Part shown: in pieces, positions 26,480 to 34,940 of the stretch
How the letters are laid out: every line of letters starts with the position of its first letter
Position numbering within the stretch: position 1 is the first letter of the stretch
Source of the DNA: Acidimicrobiaceae bacterium
GTDB taxonomy: Bacteria > Actinomycetota > Acidimicrobiia > Acidimicrobiales > Aldehydirespiratoraceae
DNA length: 56,912 nucleotides
Direction of reading: 5' to 3'
Assembly (NCBI GenBank): GCA_009843735.1
Contig: VYCW01000008.1
Coordinates: forward strand, 1-56,912
Translations under genes and position numbers: made by a program
Notes under the pieces: model-generated
What the model was told of the DNA's origin: nothing
The model's database searches: none
Seen by the model: the letters and a program-made list of their open reading frames with translations, nothing else

Positions 26480-27486
26480 CTCGCGCCTGCCCGTCGCACA
26501 CGGGGATCAAGAAGCGGGTAGAGCAGGTCGGCGAGGAGGTTCGCGCCGATGGCGATGAGCGACAGCAGCAGAAAGACCGCCTGCAGCACCGGGTAGTCGC
26601 GGGCCCGCACCGCGTCAAAGGCAAGCGAACCGAGGCCCGGATAGGAGAACACGCTCTCCACGACGGTCGCTGCGCCCACCAGAGTGGAGAATCCCAGGAG
26701 CGCCACGGTGGAAACCGGGACCATGGCGTTGCGGGCTGCGTGGCGTCGCACGCCCCGGTCGGCTAGGCCCTTGGCGCGGGCCATGAAGACGTAGTCCTCG
26801 CTCAGCTCCGACACCATCGCCGAGCGGGCCACCACGAACACCGATCCCAGACCCACGAACGTGAGGGTGACCGCCGGCATCACCAGTCGCTTTCCGGCAT
26901 CGAGGATCCAGGCCCAGCCCGTCAAGGCCTCCGGCGACACCGCCCCGTAGACCGGCAGCCACTCGAGCTGGACCGAGAAGACCAGCAGCAGCATCAGTCC
27001 CACGAAGAACGCCGGGAGCGCGTCCAGAGCCAGCACGCCGGCCAGCAGCGAGACGTCGCGGCGGGAGCCTCGACGCCAGCCGGCCGCGAATCCCAGCGCA
27101 ACACCCAGGATCGTGGACACCGCCACGGCCGTCCCCACCAGCAGCAACGACCACCAGAGCCGCTCGGTGACAACCTCCGACACCGGCCTGCCATCCCGTA
27201 CCGAGATGCCGAGATCGCCCTGGGCCAGGTTGCCCAGGTAGCTGGTGAACTGCTGGGTGGCGGAGCCGTCCAGGTCGAAACGCTCTAGCATCGACTCGCG
27301 CACAGCATCTTCGACCGTCCCGGCCTCGGGCGGTACCAGGTAGTCGACAGGATCGCCCGGAGCGAGCCGGGGAAGCGCGAAGTTCACCACCAGTGCGGCC
27401 AGGATCACCGCCGCGTACTGCGACGCCAGCCGGACCAGGCGCGACGACGAGCGGTCCGCCAGCCGCCTCAATGGCGGCCCCGTCAT
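26470..27486 (-). CDS. ABC transporter permease (DppB/NikB type)
   Basis: A 338-aa inner-membrane permease with about six helices. It has the family motif around the cytoplasmic EAA loop (DYVFMARAKGLADRGVRRHAARNAMVPV) and the N-terminal FALPRLAPGDPVDYL. It is the partner of the fused permease in the next gene and would form the membrane channel with it. ATG 27486 follows the binding-protein gene closely. Substrate is not readable from sequence; nickel is inferred from context. Confidence 0.87.
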   Translation of the reverse strand: MTGPPLRRLADRSSSRLVRLASQYAAVILAALVVNFALPRLAPGDPVDYLVPPEAGTVEDAVRESMLERFDLDGSATQQFTSYLGNLAQGDLGISVRDGRPVSEVVTERLWWSLLLVGTAVAVSTILGVALGFAAGWRRGSRRDVSLLAGVLALDALPAFFVGLMLLLVFSVQLEWLPVYGAVSPEALTGWAWILDAGKRLVMPAVTLTFVGLGSVFVVARSAMVSELSEDYVFMARAKGLADRGVRRHAARNAMVPVSTVALLGFSTLVGAATVVESVFSYPGLGSLAFDAVRARDYPVLQAVFLLLSLIAIGANLLADLLYPLLDPRVRRAGARWV

Positions 27487-27502
27487 GGGAGCGGTGGTCG
27501 GC

Positions 27503-29497
27503 TCAGTCTTCGACGGTCCCCTCCCGGCCGCGGCGTCGCACGACGACGAACGCCGCCACCGCCGCTGCAACGATCACGAGCACCACCACGAACGCGACCG
27601 TGCCGCTGGCGCCGCCGTCGTCGGCAGCCCCGGTATCGGCGGCCGCGGTGGGCTCGTCGGGATCAGGCGTGGCCGCTCCGGCGTCCTCAGTCGCGGTCCC
27701 GTCGTCCGCCGATGCGGCACTGGATGCGTCTGCATCGCCGGCATCGCCGCTTGAGTCGTCAACGCCCTCTGCGGCGGGCTCCTCGACCGCAGCCTGATCT
27801 TGCTCGGGCTCCGCGTCGACAGCCTCGGCGGCCTCCTCCGCAGCAGCCTCCTCGGCAGCAGGCTCGGGTGCCTCAGAGCCGGCTGCGTAGGGCGCCAGGA
27901 ACGAGCGCTTGGTGAACACGCCGTGGCCCGGGTCGCTGATCCAGCCGTCGTAGGCGTCGGGCCGGTAACCCCAGCGGCCGTCGGGGTAGTACAGGACGAC
28001 CGCAGGAGCTTCGGCGGCGAATATCTCCTGGGCCTGCCCGATCAGGGTGAGCTTCTCGTCGATCGGCGCGTCCAGAGCATCCTCGAGCACCGCGTCGAAG
28101 TCGGGGTTGGCGTAACCGCTGAAGATGCCGCCCACTCCCCGGCCGGGAGTATGGAAGAAGAAGAACAGGTGGTCGGGGTCGGCGTGGGCGTGCGACTCGA
28201 ACACCGCGATGAACATCTCCACCTTCGGCGGACCGTCCGGACCTGGACGCCGGGCCGCGGTGATGGCCGGCGGGTCGAGAGGCTCGACCGTGATGTCCAC
28301 GCCGATGGCCGACAGCTGCTCGGCCACCAGTTCCCCGGAGCGGATCTGGGGCGGGGCGGCCGCGTTGACTAGCAGCGTGAACTCCAGCGGAGCACCGTCG
28401 GCACTGCGGCGCACCCCTCCGTCGCCCAACGGATACCCGGCCGCGTCGAGCATCGAGTTGGCGCCGTCGACGTCGAAGGCATGCCCTCCGACAGGATGGG
28501 CCCAGGGCGAGTCGGGATGGGTCCAGGTGTCGTTGCCGGGACGGCCCATGCCGCCCTCGACGATGTCGACTATGGCCTGCACGTCGAGGGCCATGCTCAT
28601 GGCCTTGCGCACGGCCGGGTCCCTGAGGATGGGCTTGCGGGTGTTGAACATCAGGTACAGCGACTGCATGCGGTTGCCGGTTGCCACCGCGACTTCGTCG
28701 TTCTCCTGCATCCGGGGCACCAGCGGCGCCGGGAGGTTGCGGGTCACGAAGTCGAGTTCACCGGTCTGGAGCCCGGCGAAGGCAGCCTGGGCGTCCCTGA
28801 CGACGGGCATGATCAGCGTGTCGACCAGCGGCGGGCCCAAGAAGTAGTCGGGGTTGGCCTCCAGGCGGTAGGAGACGCCCGGGTCGTACTCGACCATCAC
28901 GAAGGGCCCGGTGCCGACCGGGAGCGATGTGGCATCGGCGCGGGGATCCTCCACGCCCTCCCAGATGTGCTTGGGAAGGATCGGAATGTCGCCGCCGGGG
29001 AGCAGCTTGAAGGTCGTCACCGGATCCTGGAAGGTGATCTCGACGGTGGCGCCGTCGACCACGGAGGCCGACTCGAACACCGGATGGTCGTACACGTGAT
29101 GGCCGTAGCGTCCCGGCCCCCCGTCGTCCGAGAAGTACTGGAAGGTGAAGGCCACGTCGTCGGCGGTGAACGGCGTGCCGTCGTGCCACAGGACGTCCTC
29201 GCGCAAGGTGACCGTCCAGGTGCGGAAGTCCTCGGAGGGCTCGGCGCCGGTGGCCAGCCAGGGTTCGGGGTCGAGGCGGCTCTGCGACCAGAAGAGGGTG
29301 TCGTACACCAGCATCGTGAAGTCGTGGGTCAGCGGCAGCGCCTGGGGCACGATGAACGGATTGAGGTTCTTCTCAGCCGCGTGCAGACCCACGCGGACCA
29401 CGATGTCGTCGTCGTCCTGCGCGGCCGCTAGCGGCGCCAGCGCAAAACTGAACAATGACAGGATGAGAGTGAGAATGATGATTCGATGGCGAAGCAT
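27503..29497 (-). CDS. ABC substrate-binding protein, family 5, with C-terminal membrane anchor
   Basis: A 664-aa protein with signal peptide MLRHRIIILTLILSLF... ending near AAAQ and an SBP_bac_5 body (LREDVLWHDGTPFTADDVAFTFQY, KAMSMALDVQAIVDIV). A long Ala/Glu/Asp-rich linker (about 545-620) leads to a C-terminal membrane helix (VAFVVVLVIVAAAVAAFVVV) and RRRGRE stop-transfer. The domain is therefore tethered by its C-terminus, not by a lipobox. It is the first gene of the uptake operon, behind operator site 2. Family members bind peptides or nickel complexes (NikA). ATG 29497 is chosen for the signal peptide; GTG 29524 would extend it by 9. Confidence 0.85.
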   Translation of the reverse strand: MLRHRIIILTLILSLFSFALAPLAAAQDDDDIVVRVGLHAAEKNLNPFIVPQALPLTHDFTMLVYDTLFWSQSRLDPEPWLATGAEPSEDFRTWTVTLREDVLWHDGTPFTADDVAFTFQYFSDDGGPGRYGHHVYDHPVFESASVVDGATVEITFQDPVTTFKLLPGGDIPILPKHIWEGVEDPRADATSLPVGTGPFVMVEYDPGVSYRLEANPDYFLGPPLVDTLIMPVVRDAQAAFAGLQTGELDFVTRNLPAPLVPRMQENDEVAVATGNRMQSLYLMFNTRKPILRDPAVRKAMSMALDVQAIVDIVEGGMGRPGNDTWTHPDSPWAHPVGGHAFDVDGANSMLDAAGYPLGDGGVRRSADGAPLEFTLLVNAAAPPQIRSGELVAEQLSAIGVDITVEPLDPPAITAARRPGPDGPPKVEMFIAVFESHAHADPDHLFFFFHTPGRGVGGIFSGYANPDFDAVLEDALDAPIDEKLTLIGQAQEIFAAEAPAVVLYYPDGRWGYRPDAYDGWISDPGHGVFTKRSFLAPYAAGSEAPEPAAEEAAAEEAAEAVDAEPEQDQAAVEEPAAEGVDDSSGDAGDADASSAASADDGTATEDAGAATPDPDEPTAAADTGAADDGGASGTVAFVVVLVIVAAAVAAFVVVRRRGREGTVED

Positions 29498-29539
29498 GGC
29501 GGCGGAAGCTAGATACACCCTCACGCAGCGTCAAATCAA

Positions 29540-29560
29540 CTATATGTAAGATGCATCTAG
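29540..29560. promoter_or_regulatory. Operator palindrome, site 2 of 3
   Basis: The right arm TGCATCTAG is identical to site 1; the left arm CTATATGTA matches 7 of 9 bases, with a 3-bp spacer (AGA). It lies in the 82-bp gap between the divergent binding-protein gene (29497) and hypF (29580), ending 19 bp before hypF, so it could control both. Confidence 0.7.
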
Positions 29561-29579
29561 TAAACTTAACGTTATCGGG

Positions 29580-31841
29580 ATGAGGCGCCGACGCCTTCGC
29601 ATTGCCGGCACCGTCCAGGGCGTGGGGTTTCGACCCCACCTGCACCGGCTGGCCCGGAGCCTGTCGCTTACCGGTGCCGCGGGCAACGACGACGACGGCG
29701 TGTGGTGCGAGGTCCAGGGAGGCCAAGCCGATCTGGACGACTTCGTGGTGCGGGTCGCCGCGGAGGCCCCTCCGCTGGCCCGGGTGGACTCGGTCCGCTC
29801 CTCAGAGGTGCCTGCCGTCGAGGGCGAGCGGGAGTTCTCGATCGCGGCCAGCGGGTCCGGTTCCGGCACGGTCGCCGGCACCGTTCCCCCCGATGTCGCC
29901 GCCTGTTCGTCGTGTCTCGCCGAGGTCGCGGATCCCGGCGGGCGCCGGTACCGCTACGCGTTCACCTGCTGCACCGACTGCGGCCCCCGCTACACGGTCG
30001 TGCAGAGCCTGCCGTATGACCGCGAGCGCACCTCGATGGCGGTCTTCGAGCTTTGTGCGACCTGCGAGGCCGAGTACCGCGACCCCAACGACCGGCGCCA
30101 CCATGCCCAGGCGGTGTGCTGTCCCGGCTGCGGTCCGGCGCTGTCGCTGCGGCCGATGACCGGGGAGGCCTTCGACGCCGATCCCATCGAAGGGGCGGTC
30201 GCCCTGCTCGAGGCGGGCAGCATCGTCGCCGTCAAGGGTGTCGGCGGCTACCAACTGGCGTGCCGGGCCGGCGACAGCGCAGCGGTGACCCGGCTGAGAC
30301 GGCGCAAGCACCGGGAGGAGAAGCCGTTCGCGCTGCTGGTCGCCTCGGTCGACGCGGCCCGAGAGCTCGTCGAACTCGACGACCTGGCGGTGCGAGCCCT
30401 GACCGGGCCCGAGGCGCCCATAGTGCTCGCGCCGCGGCGGGAGTCGGCCCGGGTCGCCCGCGAGGTGGCACCCGACACCCGACTGCTTGGAGTGATGCTG
30501 CCGGCCACGCCGTTGCATGCCCTCCTGGCGGATGCGGCGGGCGTGCCGCTGGTATGCACCAGCGGCAACCGGTCGGACGAGCCAATCGTCACCGACGACG
30601 CCCGGATGGTGCCGGAACTAGGCGACATCGCCGACGCCGTCATGGCCCACGACCGGGTGATCGAGCGCCGGGCCGACGACTCGGTGGGGCACGTTGTGGC
30701 GAGTGACTTCCAGTTGCTGCGACGGGCTCGCGGCTACGCGCCCGGCACCGTGCGGCTCGACCGCGACGGCCCGCCCGTGCTGGCCGTGGGCGCGGAGCTA
30801 AAGAGCACGGTGTGCCTGGCCCTGGGTGCCGACGCCCACATGTCCGTGCACCTCGGCGACCTGGAGCATCCGGCCGCGCTAGCCGCCTTTGAGGCTGCGG
30901 TGGCCGACCTGCTAGAGCTGACCCGGGCCGCACCGGAGCTGCTGGTCCACGACCTCCATCCCGAATACCTGTCCACCAAGTTCGCGGCCAGCAGCGACCT
31001 CGCTCCCCGGCTGGGGGTGCAGCACCACCATGCCCACCTGGCCTCCTGCCTGACCGACGCCGGTTTCCGCGGCCCGGCCATCGGCGTGATGTTCGACGGG
31101 ATGGGATGGGGCACCGACGGCACCCTGTGGGGCGGCGAGATCCTCGTGGGCGACGCCGGCGGCTACCAACGGTTCGCCCACCTTCAGCCGGTGCCCATGC
31201 CAGGAGGCACCGCCGCCATCCGCCATCCCTGGCGCATGGCACTGGCCCATCTGTTCGAGACGTTCGGCCCGGACGTGCCTGCCATCCCCTCGCTGGCCGA
31301 CCACCGGGCGGAGGCCGAGCATGTCCTGGCCCAGTGCCGTCCGGGCCAGTCGATCCTGACCACCTCGATCGGCCGGCTCTTCGACTCGATGGCGGCCCTG
31401 TGCGGCATCGCCCTATCGGCGACCTACGAGGGTCAGGCCGCGATCCGGTTCGAGCAGGCCGCCGGTCCCGACGTCAGGCGGTACCCCGTCGAGATCACTA
31501 CGGGTGAACCGGCCGTGATCGAGTTCTCGCCGCTGATCCACGCCGTCGTCTCGGACCTGCTGGCCGGGCAGCCGCCTGCGCTGATCGCGGCGTCGTTCCA
31601 CCGGTGGGTCGCCGACGCGGCCGTAACCGCGAGCCGTCAGGCCCGTGAGTCGACCGGGCTGTCAGCAGTGGCCCTGTCGGGCGGCGTGTTCCAGAACCGC
31701 CGCCTGGTGGAGTTGCTGGTGCCCGACCTCGAGAGGGCGGGTTTCGAGGTCCTCCGCCACCGGCAGGTCCCGCCCAACGACGGCGGGATCGCCCTGGGCC
31801 AAGCAGCCATAGGCCGGGCCACTCTGGCCGCCCGCAGCTAG
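29580..31841 (+). CDS. hypF: Carbamoyltransferase HypF, [NiFe]-hydrogenase maturation
   Basis: A 753-aa protein that makes the thiocarbamate on HypE from carbamoyl phosphate, the source of the active-site CN ligands. Domains: acylphosphatase-like (VQGVGFRPHLHRLA), two zinc-finger motifs (CSSC...CTDCGP and CATC...CCPGCGP), YrdC-like (VKGVGGYQLACRA, HREEKPFALLV) and the Kae1-like C-terminus (HDLHPEYLSTKFA, HHHAHLASC, MFDGMGWGTDGTLWGGE, LSGGVFQNRRL). Full family length. It is split from the other hyp genes by about 7 kb, but shares their operator motif. Confidence 0.96.
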   Translation: MRRRRLRIAGTVQGVGFRPHLHRLARSLSLTGAAGNDDDGVWCEVQGGQADLDDFVVRVAAEAPPLARVDSVRSSEVPAVEGEREFSIAASGSGSGTVAGTVPPDVAACSSCLAEVADPGGRRYRYAFTCCTDCGPRYTVVQSLPYDRERTSMAVFELCATCEAEYRDPNDRRHHAQAVCCPGCGPALSLRPMTGEAFDADPIEGAVALLEAGSIVAVKGVGGYQLACRAGDSAAVTRLRRRKHREEKPFALLVASVDAARELVELDDLAVRALTGPEAPIVLAPRRESARVAREVAPDTRLLGVMLPATPLHALLADAAGVPLVCTSGNRSDEPIVTDDARMVPELGDIADAVMAHDRVIERRADDSVGHVVASDFQLLRRARGYAPGTVRLDRDGPPVLAVGAELKSTVCLALGADAHMSVHLGDLEHPAALAAFEAAVADLLELTRAAPELLVHDLHPEYLSTKFAASSDLAPRLGVQHHHAHLASCLTDAGFRGPAIGVMFDGMGWGTDGTLWGGEILVGDAGGYQRFAHLQPVPMPGGTAAIRHPWRMALAHLFETFGPDVPAIPSLADHRAEAEHVLAQCRPGQSILTTSIGRLFDSMAALCGIALSATYEGQAAIRFEQAAGPDVRRYPVEITTGEPAVIEFSPLIHAVVSDLLAGQPPALIAASFHRWVADAAVTASRQARESTGLSAVALSGGVFQNRRLVELLVPDLERAGFEVLRHRQVPPNDGGIALGQAAIGRATLAARS

Positions 31842-31913
31842 CGAGTCGCTGCTCACAATGGGAACTGCGCTGCGAGTGGCCAACAAGATCCCATCCCCGC
31901 GAGAGCCGCAGGA

Positions 31914-32627
31914 CTAGCCGCCGGACAGGTAGTCGGCGCAATCGTCTCGAAGGTCGTCATCGGCCCACTCGCCTGAGAGGGCGCGCTCGCACTGCTCGCG
32001 GAGGGCTTGTTCCGCCAGCGCGGCGAGCGTCGGGCCCTCGGACAGGTCGCCGGAGAGCCTACTGAGTTGATAGTCGATAATGATCGAGTTCACGGTCTCG
32101 TATGTGTTGCAGTCGAGCGCTCCGGCCACATCCGGTAGGAGAGTCTCACACTCGACCATCCAGCCCCACAGGTCAGGGACACTCCCCCACCCGTACTCGC
32201 CGTCCCACGACACGCTGATTGCAGCCACGTTGCACAGGAGTTCGAACTCCGGTGTCCAATGCTCGATGCCGATGAAGTCGCCGCAAACAGCGTCGAGGCC
32301 ACCCATGACTTGCTCCGGCGTCAATCGATCATCTGAACCCTCCTCGACCACCCGTTCCTCGTCGGCTGGCGCTGGCTCTGACGCTTCGGTGCTGGTAGGA
32401 GTGGCGGTCACAACGGTGGTCACCGGTTCCAGTGGGGCCGGCTCCGTCGCAGTGGCCGAGTCTTGCGTCACGTTCGTTGCTGCCGCCTCAGCCGCTGGCA
32501 CCTCATTGAAAGCCTCCCGGGACGGCTCAGCGTCGTCGGTCCAGCTCAAGTACAGGAGTGTCACGATGACACCCGTGGCGATGCCAGCCAGTGCCACCAC
32601 CAAACCCCAAGTGACCCGATTGGACAT
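31914..32627 (-). CDS. Membrane-anchored protein of unknown function
   Basis: A 237-aa protein with one N-terminal membrane helix (VTWGLVVALAGIATGVIVTLLYL), an extracytoplasmic Thr/Ala/Glu-rich linker to about 100, and a compact helical domain with at least six cysteines (VCGDFIG, LLCNVAA, VECETL, LDCNTY, EQCERA, DDCADYL), which could form disulfides outside the cell. ATG 32627 is preferred to the upstream TTG. No family recognised. It is convergent with hypF and lies 28 bp downstream of rmuC. Confidence 0.7.
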   Translation of the reverse strand: MSNRVTWGLVVALAGIATGVIVTLLYLSWTDDAEPSREAFNEVPAAEAAATNVTQDSATATEPAPLEPVTTVVTATPTSTEASEPAPADEERVVEEGSDDRLTPEQVMGGLDAVCGDFIGIEHWTPEFELLCNVAAISVSWDGEYGWGSVPDLWGWMVECETLLPDVAGALDCNTYETVNSIIIDYQLSRLSGDLSEGPTLAALAEQALREQCERALSGEWADDDLRDDCADYLSGG

Positions 32628-32655
32628 GCTCAAGTTGCCCGCGAGATCGCCGCGA

Positions 32656-33648
32656 TCACGATTCGGGGGCCACGTCTCGGACTGCGTCTTGTACGAGTTG
32701 GGGCTCGGCCAGATGTTCGGTGCGTGGGACTGCGCCCAAGTTCTGGAAGCGGCGCGCCTGAGGAAGTACCCGACTCTTGAGCGATCCGACGCCGCTGTTG
32801 TAGGCGTCTACGGCCCTGTCAAGGCTCTCTCCCATCAGCTTGAGGTGTCCGGCGAAGGTGTTGAGGCGGGAATACAGCTCCTTGCCGAGGTCAGCGATCT
32901 GATGGGCGTGTTCGTTGATCTCGTGCTCCTGCCAAGCCAGCGCCACCGTACGGAGGAACGCCAGCAGCGTCCCGGGCGTCGCGATGAGCACCCCGTGCCT
33001 TCGCCACGCCTGCTCCCACAGCGTCGGCCGCACTTTCATGGCCGTGTCGATGATCGGGTCCGCGGGCACGAACATCAACACGAAGCGCGGTGAGCCGCCA
33101 ACAGCGGCCGAGTAGTCCTTATTGCCCAACTCCTCGGCGCGTGCCAACAGCGTGTCGGCGTGGTGTTCCAGGTAAGGCCTCGCCTCCTCGTTCGTCAGGT
33201 TCGACGACTGAGCCTTCTCGTAGCTTTCCCACACCGCCTTGGAATCGATTACCACCTTGATGCCCTTGGGCATGGATACGACAGCGTCGGGCCTTAGCGT
33301 GCTGTCGCCTTCGCGAATTGTCTGCTGAAGCCTGTAGTCGTGGCCCTCACGTAAGCCCGAGTCTTCCAAGAGGTTGGCCAGCGACTGCTCCGCCCACTGG
33401 CCGCGACGGTTGGGCGAGTAGAGCGTCCTTTGAAGATCTTCGGCGATCTTCTCGACGGACCCGACTTGCGGTGCGAGCTGATCACGAACGCGTTCCTCCA
33501 AGCGATCCACGCTGCCTCGCAACGATTCCAGTTCGCGCTGGTTCTGGTCCGCGGCTTCCCGGGTACCGCGCCGAGACGCAGAGCGCACGGCTTGCACGAT
33601 GAGCGCGACGGCCAGAAGGATGATGATGACTATGAGCGTTGCTTCCAT
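32656..33648 (-). CDS. rmuC: DNA recombination protein RmuC homologue
   Basis: A 330-aa protein with an N-terminal membrane helix (LIVIIILLAVALIVQAV), a coiled coil at about 35-65, and the RmuC nuclease-like domain (RGQWAEQSLANLLEDSGL, LRPDAVVSMPKGIKVVIDSKAVWESYEKA, RFVLMFVPADPIIDTAM, HGVLIATPGTLLAFLRTVALAW). RmuC limits rearrangements at inverted repeats; the molecular activity is not settled. Short compared with E. coli RmuC. Tandem 9-bp repeats lie just upstream of its start. Confidence 0.9.
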   Translation of the reverse strand: MEATLIVIIILLAVALIVQAVRSASRRGTREAADQNQRELESLRGSVDRLEERVRDQLAPQVGSVEKIAEDLQRTLYSPNRRGQWAEQSLANLLEDSGLREGHDYRLQQTIREGDSTLRPDAVVSMPKGIKVVIDSKAVWESYEKAQSSNLTNEEARPYLEHHADTLLARAEELGNKDYSAAVGGSPRFVLMFVPADPIIDTAMKVRPTLWEQAWRRHGVLIATPGTLLAFLRTVALAWQEHEINEHAHQIADLGKELYSRLNTFAGHLKLMGESLDRAVDAYNSGVGSLKSRVLPQARRFQNLGAVPRTEHLAEPQLVQDAVRDVAPES

Positions 33649-33670
33649 GGTCAGCGACACTATGCGGCGC

Positions 33671-33706
33671 CTGTGACATCTGTGACATCTGTGACGCTCG
33701 TGACAC
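33671..33706. repeat. Four tandem 9-bp repeats
   Basis: CTGTGACAT, CTGTGACAT, CTGTGACGC and TCGTGACAC follow one another in the gap between rmuC (start 33648, minus) and the CooC-like gene (33785, plus). They could be iterons for a DNA-binding protein or a simple slippage repeat. Confidence 0.6.
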
Positions 33707-33742
33707 ACCGGAGTGAGCGCTGCCTGTTGGGTACGGGGTAGC

Positions 33743-33775
33743 GTCTCAGTCAGCAGCATTCTCAGCGACTGAGAC
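33743..33775. promoter_or_regulatory. Inverted repeat in the leader of the third CooC gene
   Basis: GTCTCAGTC and GACTGAGAC are perfect 9-bp arms separated by 15 bp, ending 9 bp before the ATG at 33785. It may be an operator or an RNA hairpin close to the ribosome-binding site. It differs from the CTAGATGCA operator. Confidence 0.5.
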
Positions 33776-33784
33776 GAGACAGCC

Positions 33785-34549
33785 ATGAAGATCGGGGTTG
33801 TGGGCAAGGGCGGCGTGGGCAAGACCACGCTCAGCGCGCTGCTGGCCCGTTCGCTGGCCGACCGCGGTCGCCGGGTGCTGGCCGTGGACACCGACTCCAA
33901 CCCCAACCTGGGACTGTCGCTGGGGCTTGACCCCGTCCAGACCGAGGCCTTGCCTACGGTCCCCCGGTCGATCGTCGTCGGCTCCCGAGGCGACCTGACC
34001 GTCGCCGAGCTGATGGCCGACTACGCGGCCGAGACCCCGTCGGGGGTGGCCGTGATGTCGGCGCTGCGAGTCGCCGAGGCCGCCGCGGGATGCACCTGCG
34101 GCGGCCACGCCACCGTCAGGAGCCTGCTGGGCGAGGCCCTCGACACCGAGACCGACGACACCATCGTCGACATGGAGGCCGGCATCGAGCATCTCAGCCG
34201 CTCCGGCGGGACGCTGGCCCATGCCGATGTGCTGGTGCTGGTCATGGAGCCCAGCCTCAAGGCGGTCATCACCGCCCGCCGAACGATCTCCCTGGCCCGC
34301 GATCTGGGCATCGGAGCGTGGATCGGCGTGGGCAACAAGGTCAGCGACGACCACCAGGACCTGCTGGCCCGGCTGTGCGCCGACAACGAGGTTCCGCTCG
34401 ATGTGGTGATCCCGCTCAGCGCCGACGTGGTCGAAGCCGACCGGCTGGGCACCCCGCTCGCGCCCGGCGAGGCCGACAGCGTGTGGGCCGCCGTCGAGTC
34501 TCTAACCGACAAGCTCCTGGAGACCGCCAGCGTCCCAGTACGGCAGTAG
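33785..34549 (+). CDS. CooC-family ATPase with CXC motif
   Basis: A 254-aa P-loop ATPase with deviant Walker A VGKGGVGKTTLSALLARSL, TDSNPNLGLSLG, the metal motif AGCTCGGHATV (Cys103, Cys105), DMEAGIEHLSR and VMEPSLKAVITARR. CooC proteins use ATP to load nickel into carbon monoxide dehydrogenase; no CODH genes are visible here, so hydrogenase nickel supply is more likely. This is the ordinary-cysteine counterpart of the Sec-containing gene at 21828. It stands alone, divergent from rmuC. Confidence 0.88.
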   Translation: MKIGVVGKGGVGKTTLSALLARSLADRGRRVLAVDTDSNPNLGLSLGLDPVQTEALPTVPRSIVVGSRGDLTVAELMADYAAETPSGVAVMSALRVAEAAAGCTCGGHATVRSLLGEALDTETDDTIVDMEAGIEHLSRSGGTLAHADVLVLVMEPSLKAVITARRTISLARDLGIGAWIGVGNKVSDDHQDLLARLCADNEVPLDVVIPLSADVVEADRLGTPLAPGEADSVWAAVESLTDKLLETASVPVRQ

Positions 34550-34940
34550 GCTCGTGTCACTCTCGGCTCCAGCCGCCCCGGCCGGCCGCTCGCGCGCCGA
34601 CCCGGCCAGCACTATCCCGGCAGAGTTCACTTGAGTTTATATAAGTTACCGCGTTTCCGGATAACTCTTGTATACATGCTCTGGAGCCAGTGATCGATTG
34701 CTAGTCACCGCAGGCGACGATGCAGCGCTGCGCCCCGCCGAACCGCCGCGGGGTGACCCGGCCTCATCTGCTTCAGAGTCACCCTGAGCCCCATCGAGTG
34801 GCCCCCGGATCAGGTCCCCGGATTGTCTCGACACAGGTGGTTGTGAGTACCGTCCCTGCATTGCTATAGGGTCGGCCGTTCGACCAGCAGCCCATGTTCA
34901 GCCGTGTCGAGATGGATGCCTTTGCTGGACTTGGCGGCAC
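34550..34940. other. Intergenic stretch, AT-richer in the middle
   Basis: 391 bp without a convincing gene. Bases about 34630-34680 are clearly AT-richer than the surroundings and contain the stem-loop at 34644-34666. The remainder shows no feature I can name. Confidence 0.5.
34644..34666 (+). terminator. Stem-loop downstream of the third CooC gene
   Basis: AGTTACCG pairs with CGG-A-TAACT (one bulged A) around a 6-nt loop, followed by CTTGTAT. It may terminate the CooC transcript, though it lies about 95 bp after the stop. Confidence 0.4.

Noticed and set aside
33785-34549. CooC as a sign of carbon monoxide dehydrogenase genes
   Set aside because: No CODH catalytic subunit is visible in the window; all CooC copies lie among hydrogenase-related genes.
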